This document shows, piece by piece, positions 7,279-10,419 of a stretch of DNA of 10,419 nt; position 1 is the first letter of the stretch; every line of letters begins with the position of its first letter. The DNA is taken from the NCBI GenBank assembly GCA_028290325.1, contig JAQGJY010000325.1, positions 1 through 10,419 on the forward strand, in the 5' to 3' direction. The notes beneath the pieces are model-generated. The model was given only the letters and a program-made list of their open reading frames with translations, ran no database searches and was not told the origin of the DNA. Position numbers and translations under genes: made by a program. Source of the stretch: Tardiphaga sp. GTDB taxonomy: Bacteria > Pseudomonadota > Alphaproteobacteria > Rhizobiales > Xanthobacteraceae.

Positions 7279-8928
7279 TTAATCCGGCCCTCTCGGCATG
7301 TCCGCGAACCGCGTCAGCCACACCACCGGGGGAATGCTCGCCGCGACGATCAACAGCGCCGCCGCCGCGCCGTCCTCGAAACTGCCGCGGCTGGCATATT
7401 GATAGATCGACGTCGCCAGCGTGTCGACATTCAGCGGCCGCAACAGCAGCGTCGCCGGCAATTCCTTCAGGCAATCGACGAACACCACGATGACCGCGCC
7501 GAGCAATGCCGGGCGCAGCAGCGGCAATTGCACGCGGCGCAACGTCCGCAGCCGCGAGGCGCCGACGCTGCGCGCGCTGTCGTCGTAGTCCACGGGAATG
7601 CGGTCGAAGCCGGCCTTGATGAAGCCCGTCGGCACGGCGAGAAACCGGATCACATAGGCGATCACGACGGCGGCGCCCGAGCCAACCATCACGAGGCCGG
7701 GTGATGCGCGGCCGAGCCACGCCGCGATCGTGTTCAGCGCACCGTCGATCGCCAGCACCGGCGTCAGCAGGCCGAGCGCCAGCACCAGCCCGGGCAAAGC
7801 GTAGCCGGTCTGCGCGACGGAGGCCGACAGCGTCGTCCAGGCCGTGCGCCGCCAGCGTTGCGCCAGCAGCACGATCAGCCCGAGCAGCAAGGCGACAATC
7901 GTCGCGATGGCCGCGAACAGGAAAGAATGCCAGGCGTCGCGCCACAGCATTGCGTCGCCCTGCGTGAACAGGCCGCGTCGAAAACTTTGGCGCGCGAGGT
8001 AGGACAGCGGCAATGCGAAGCCGAGCAGCACCGGCACGCCACAGCCGATCAGCGCCAGCGCATTGCCCCAACCATGAAGCGGCGTGCGCGGCGTCAGGCG
8101 CGGACTTTCCGACGACATCTCCGCGTCGCGACGGCCGCGCCGCTCGATCACGATCAGCAATGCCACGATCACCAGCATGAACACCGACAATTGCGCGGCG
8201 CCCGACAGGCTGCCGCGATTGAGCCATGTCGTGAAAATCGCAACGGTCAGCGTCCGCACGCCGAGATATTCCGACGCGCCGATATCGTTCAAGGTTTCCA
8301 ATGACACGAGCGCGAGACCGACCGCCAGCGCCGGCCGCGCCATCGGCAGCGACACGCGGCGAAAAACCGTCCAGCGCGACGCGCCGAGGACCCGCGCGGC
8401 CTCGGTGAATTCGGCGCTTTGCAATTGAAACATCGTCCGCGCGGAGAGATAGACATAGGGATACAGCACCAGGCCGATGATGCCGACCGCGCCGGGCAGC
8501 GAGCGCATCCGCGGCAGGAGTTCCACGGCATCCGCGGCGGGCAGCCATTGCATGAGCAACGTGTGAACAAGGCCAAGCGGCTCGAACAGATCCACATAAA
8601 CATAGGCCGCGAGATAGGTCGGGATCGCCAGCGGCAACGGCAGGAGCCACAGCATCAACGCGCGGCCGTGAAAGTCATGCAGCGACACCAGCCACGCGGT
8701 GCCGGCGCCGGCGATCAACGCGACGACGCCGACGCCGATCAGCAGCAGCGCGGTATCGCGAAACGCTTGCGGCAGGACGTAGGCGATCAGGTGCGGCCAC
8801 AGCTCGTCAGCCGGCGCGATCGCCAACATGATGATGCTGATGACGGGGGCCGCGACCGCGAGCGCGATCAAGGCCGCGAGGATCGTCGCGATACGTTCGG
8901 GGAGGGACGGCGTCACGTGAGCGGGCAC
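7279..8928 (-). CDS. fbpB: Ferric-iron ABC transporter permease, fused two-domain (FbpB-like)
   Basis: This is an inner-membrane permease of the FbpB/SfuB/ThiP type, in which two membrane domains are fused in one chain and import iron(III) delivered by the periplasmic protein encoded upstream. The 549-residue product has about twelve hydrophobic segments and two ATPase-docking loops. The first is canonical at about 176-205 (EAARVLGASRWTVFRRVSLP). The second is divergent at about 449-478 (DDSARSVGASRLRTLRRVQLP). The strings LNDIGASEYLGVRTLTVAIF and KELPATLLLRPLNVDTLA are typical of iron permeases; thiamine transport is a weaker alternative. I chose GTG 8928, which has GGAGG 9 bases upstream (8938-8942). 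A GTG at 8916 is also possible. The frame is open to an ATG at 9024, but the extra 32 residues (with PLPDPPPQGGRE) are translated hairpin repeat and are unlikely to be protein. No ATPase gene follows. Confidence 0.9.
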   Translation of the reverse strand: MPAHVTPSLPERIATILAALIALAVAAPVISIIMLAIAPADELWPHLIAYVLPQAFRDTALLLIGVGVVALIAGAGTAWLVSLHDFHGRALMLWLLPLPLAIPTYLAAYVYVDLFEPLGLVHTLLMQWLPAADAVELLPRMRSLPGAVGIIGLVLYPYVYLSARTMFQLQSAEFTEAARVLGASRWTVFRRVSLPMARPALAVGLALVSLETLNDIGASEYLGVRTLTVAIFTTWLNRGSLSGAAQLSVFMLVIVALLIVIERRGRRDAEMSSESPRLTPRTPLHGWGNALALIGCGVPVLLGFALPLSYLARQSFRRGLFTQGDAMLWRDAWHSFLFAAIATIVALLLGLIVLLAQRWRRTAWTTLSASVAQTGYALPGLVLALGLLTPVLAIDGALNTIAAWLGRASPGLVMVGSGAAVVIAYVIRFLAVPTGFIKAGFDRIPVDYDDSARSVGASRLRTLRRVQLPLLRPALLGAVIVVFVDCLKELPATLLLRPLNVDTLATSIYQYASRGSFEDGAAAALLIVAASIPPVVWLTRFADMPRGPD

Positions 8929-8936
8929 TGAGCGTT

Positions 8937-8959
8937 CCCTCCCCCCTTGTGGGGGAGGG
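8937..8959. repeat. Perfect 9-bp GC stem-loop at the fbpB-proximal end of the repeat
   Basis: CCCTCCCCC at 8937-8945 pairs exactly with GGGGGAGGG at 8951-8959 across a 5-base loop. On the minus strand the 8937-8945 arm contains the GGAGG that I take as the fbpB Shine-Dalgarno. When the small stem forms in the mRNA it would hide that ribosome site. It is nested at the outer edge of the larger inverted repeat and competes with it for the same bases. Confidence 0.6.
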
Positions 8960-9029
8960 TCGGGGAGGGGGGTGAAAAACGAACCCAGGGTTCGGAGATA
9001 CCCCCCTCTCCACCTCTCCGCCACAAGGG
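8944..9029. repeat. Long imperfect inverted repeat (REP-like palindrome) in the fbpA-fbpB gap
   Basis: Two 30-base arms, 8944-8973 and 9000-9029, are inverted copies of each other and match at 25 of 30 positions by my count. Both outer ends read CCCTTGTGG when each arm is read inward from its own outer end. The 26-base centre holds a second perfect inverted repeat, CGAACCC-A-GGGTTCG (8980-8994). In the fbpB frame the element would read PLPDPPPQGGRE, a string I associate with a dispersed intergenic palindrome in Bradyrhizobium-type genomes (from memory, not checked). Lying inside an operon, it may stop part of the transcription or stabilise the fbpA end of the mRNA, giving more binding protein than permease. 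The remaining gap to the fbpA stop (9030-9101) shows nothing recognisable. Confidence 0.75.
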
Positions 9030-9101
9030 CAGCGAGAGCCGGCAGCGGTCGGGTGAGATGTCACATCCCATCGCTAGCTGTCAGCAAACGCGCGTTGTAA
9101 C

Positions 9102-10115
9102 TCAATTATCGAACCCGACCTTGTCGACCAATGCCGAGGCGGCCTTACGGCTGGCGGCGATCTGGGCGATCGACAGCGGATCGGGATTCAACTTGCCGAA
9201 GCTGGCGATCGTCGGGTTGATCGCGATGCCGGCCTTCACCGGATACTCGTAATTGGCATCGGCGTAGATCTGCTGCGCGGTATCACCGGCGAGCCATTCG
9301 ATCAGCTTGATGCCGTTGGCTTTGTTCGGCGCGTGCTTGGTCAGCAGCACGCCCGAGAGATTCACATGCGTGCCGCCGCCGACGAAGGTCGGCAAGACGA
9401 CGCGCGTCGCGTCCGCCCACGGCTTCTTGTCGGCGTCCTTGTCGTTCATCAACGCCCAGTAATACGTATTGCCGATTCCGATGTCGCATTTGCCGGCCGC
9501 GACGTCGCGCGCGGTCTCGCGATCGCCGCCCGATGGCTTTTGCGCGAGATTGGCCTTCAGACCTTTCAGCCATTCCTCGGCCTTGGCTTCGCCGTGCTTC
9601 GCCACATAGGCCGCGAACAAAGCGTTGTTGTAGATGTGTTGGCCGGAGCGGATGCAGATCTTGCCCTTCCATTTTGGATCGGCGAGCTCGTCATAGGTGA
9701 TCGCGTCCTGTTTCACGCGCTCCTTCGACACATAGAATACGCGCGCCCGCATCGAGATGCCGGCCCAGTGCCCGGCGGGATCGCGGTATTGCGCGGGCAC
9801 GGCCTTTTCCAGCACGTCGGATTTGAGCGGCTGCGAAATGCCGGCCTGCACGGCGTCGTCGATGCGGCCGATATCCACGGTCAGCAAAACATCGGCCGGG
9901 CTGTTCGCGCCCTCGGCCTTGATCCGCTGCTCGAGGCCGCTTGAGGCGGAGATGACATTGACCTTGATACCGCTCGCTTTGCTGAAAGCATCGAACAGCG
10001 GCTGCATCAGCTTGGTCTCGCGATAGGTATAGACGTTGACCTCGTCAGCAGCGAACGCGGATGCGGTGGCAGCAAGAAGAAAAAGACTGGCGGCGAGCGT
10101 GCGGGACGGCGACAT
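9102..10115 (-). CDS. fbpA: Ferric-iron ABC transporter periplasmic substrate-binding protein (FbpA/FutA-like)
   Basis: This periplasmic protein captures iron(III) and hands it to the fused permease encoded next. The 337-residue product has a Sec signal peptide (hydrophobic core about 7-20, likely cut after AFA near residue 22), then the typical opening DEVNVYTYRE. The domain pattern of the FbpA/FutA/AfuA family follows: ISASSGLEQRIKAEG, ADVLLTVDIGRI, a hinge segment with WAGISMRARVFYV, SGQHIYNN, the paired iron-binding tyrosines in GIGNTYYWALM at about 218-219, and the C-terminal NYEYPV. The histidine seen near the N-terminus of Neisseria-type FbpA is absent, as in Tyr-based FutA-like proteins. 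I chose ATG 10115, which has GGAG 6 bases upstream. An ATG at 10130 lacks a ribosome site and would spoil the signal peptide. It is the first gene of the iron operon, with an Irr-box-like motif about 90 bases upstream. Iron specificity is inferred from the tyrosine pair and the family. Confidence 0.92.
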   Translation of the reverse strand: MSPSRTLAASLFLLAATASAFAADEVNVYTYRETKLMQPLFDAFSKASGIKVNVISASSGLEQRIKAEGANSPADVLLTVDIGRIDDAVQAGISQPLKSDVLEKAVPAQYRDPAGHWAGISMRARVFYVSKERVKQDAITYDELADPKWKGKICIRSGQHIYNNALFAAYVAKHGEAKAEEWLKGLKANLAQKPSGGDRETARDVAAGKCDIGIGNTYYWALMNDKDADKKPWADATRVVLPTFVGGGTHVNLSGVLLTKHAPNKANGIKLIEWLAGDTAQQIYADANYEYPVKAGIAINPTIASFGKLNPDPLSIAQIAASRKAASALVDKVGFDN

Positions 10116-10124
10116 CGTGAACTC

Positions 10125-10145
10125 CGGCATTGCGAAACGATGCCG
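10125..10145 (-). promoter_or_regulatory. Small inverted repeat in the fbpA leader
   Basis: CGGCAT at 10125-10130 and ATGCCG at 10140-10145 are exact inverted copies around a 9-base loop. The repeat sits just upstream of the GGAG ribosome site of fbpA (10122-10125). It could be a protein operator or a small leader hairpin. The stem is short, so the call is weak. The rest of the 124-base gap to the kinase gene, apart from the motif at 10204-10220, shows no clear promoter boxes. Confidence 0.3.
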
Positions 10146-10203
10146 CAGTGAGTAGCGCGACGAGGTGCCCGTTGTCCGCGACGGAATGCCGCGAAGGCCC
10201 GTT

Positions 10204-10220
10204 TTTAGAGGGATTCTTAA
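10204..10220. promoter_or_regulatory. Irr-box / iron control element (ICE)-like palindrome upstream of fbpA
   Basis: The sequence TTTAGAG-GGA-TTCTTAA matches the ICE consensus as I remember it from Bradyrhizobium (TTTAGAA-N3-TTCTAAA) at 12 of 14 defined positions, with the correct 3-base spacer. Irr is the haem-sensing Fur-family regulator of Rhizobiales that controls iron uptake and haem genes. The site is about 90 bases before the fbpA start and just past the end of the kinase gene, a sensible place for control of an iron importer. The match is seen in the sequence. The regulator and its sign (activation or repression under low iron) are inferred. Confidence 0.5.
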
Positions 10221-10239
10221 CGTAACGACGAATGCGCTG

Positions 10240-10419
10240 TTACGCGGTCGCGCCGGCCCGGACCGAGAACACGACCTCGATCAGCGTGCCGGATTGCGGC
10301 GCGGTCTTGATGTTGAACTGCGCGCGATTGGCTTCCACCAGCGCGCGGGTCAGCGAGAGGTTGACGCCCGCCGTGTCTGGTCCGCGATCGGCCGGCGCGC
10401 GAGTGCGGAACGGCTCCAT
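10240..10419 (-). CDS. Sensor histidine kinase, C-terminal end only (partial)
   Basis: The minus strand is open from the right edge to a TAA at 10240-10242, giving the last 59 residues of a larger protein. They read as the end of a HATPase_c domain: MEPFRTRAPADRG corresponds to the lid region, GVNLSLTRALVEANRAQF to the G2 box and following helix, and SGTLIEVVFS to the last beta strand. The usual GLGL of the G2 box reads GVNL here, a degenerate form. The domain binds ATP and phosphorylates the kinase's own histidine in two-component signalling. The sensory part and the phosphorylated histidine lie outside the window, so the signal cannot be named. The ATG at the very edge is most likely an internal methionine. 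No obvious terminator follows before the iron operon. Confidence 0.75.
   Translation of the reverse strand: MEPFRTRAPADRGPDTAGVNLSLTRALVEANRAQFNIKTAPQSGTLIEVVFSVRAGATA

Noticed and set aside
7271..8650. A 459-codon minus-strand open frame inside fbpB in another frame
   Set aside because: It is Ala/Arg/Gly-rich with no motif and overlaps the permease, which has two docking loops and twelve membrane segments.
8929..9024. N-terminal extension of fbpB to ATG 9024
   Set aside because: The extra 32 residues are the translated hairpin repeat (PLPDPPPQGG) and are not followed by any signal or domain. GTG 8928 has a well-spaced ribosome site directly before the first membrane segment.
8937..9029. 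CRISPR-like or insertion-sequence end
   Set aside because: There is one palindrome only, with no regularly spaced repeats, no transposase and no target duplication visible.

Overview
The window is high-GC DNA with tightly packed genes and a strong G/C bias at third codon positions. Protein features and gene content suggest an alphaproteobacterium of the Rhizobiales, most likely the Bradyrhizobium/Rhodopseudomonas/Afipia group (Nitrobacteraceae). This placement is an inference from sequence style, from the type of intergenic palindrome, and from an Irr-box-like motif. No rRNA, tRNA, CRISPR array, transposase or integrase was seen.

Layout. (1) Positions 1-2969, plus strand: three genes of a putrescine-type (PotFGHI-like) polyamine ABC importer, namely the ATPase (potG) and two permeases (potH, potI). 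The periplasmic binding protein is not in the window and may lie just upstream. (2) Positions 2977-3010: a perfect 10-bp stem-loop, probably a shared terminator between convergent potI and the next gene. (3) Positions 3027-5081, minus strand: a large AsmA-family envelope protein. (4) Positions 5082-5251: a divergent intergenic region with a plausible sigma70-type promoter for (5) scoA-scoB (5252-6636, plus strand), the two subunits of a 3-oxoacid CoA-transferase for ketone-body/acetoacetate activation. (6) Positions 6640-7215, minus strand: an unrecognised secreted protein that looks like a small outer-membrane beta-barrel. It converges on scoB with only 3 bases between the stops. (7) Positions 7279-10115, minus strand: a ferric-iron ABC importer, with the periplasmic binding protein (fbpA) first and a fused double-domain permease (fbpB) second. 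A long GC-rich inverted repeat sits between them, and no ATPase gene follows. (8) Positions 10240-10419, minus strand: the last 59 codons of a sensor histidine kinase that runs off the right edge.

The two transporter operons are complementary halves of familiar systems: ATPase plus permeases without a binding protein at the left, and binding protein plus permease without an ATPase at the right. They belong to different substrate families, so they should not be joined into one system. The most informative non-coding signals are an Irr/ICE-box-like palindrome upstream of the iron operon (10204-10220) and the hairpin repeat in the fbpA-fbpB gap, whose edge appears to supply the Shine-Dalgarno sequence for fbpB.

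There is no gene-free stretch longer than 300 bases. The longest gaps are 5082-5251 and 8929-9101, both described below. I see no convincing wholly new system. The window is mostly ordinary core and transport genes with a few regulatory details worth checking.
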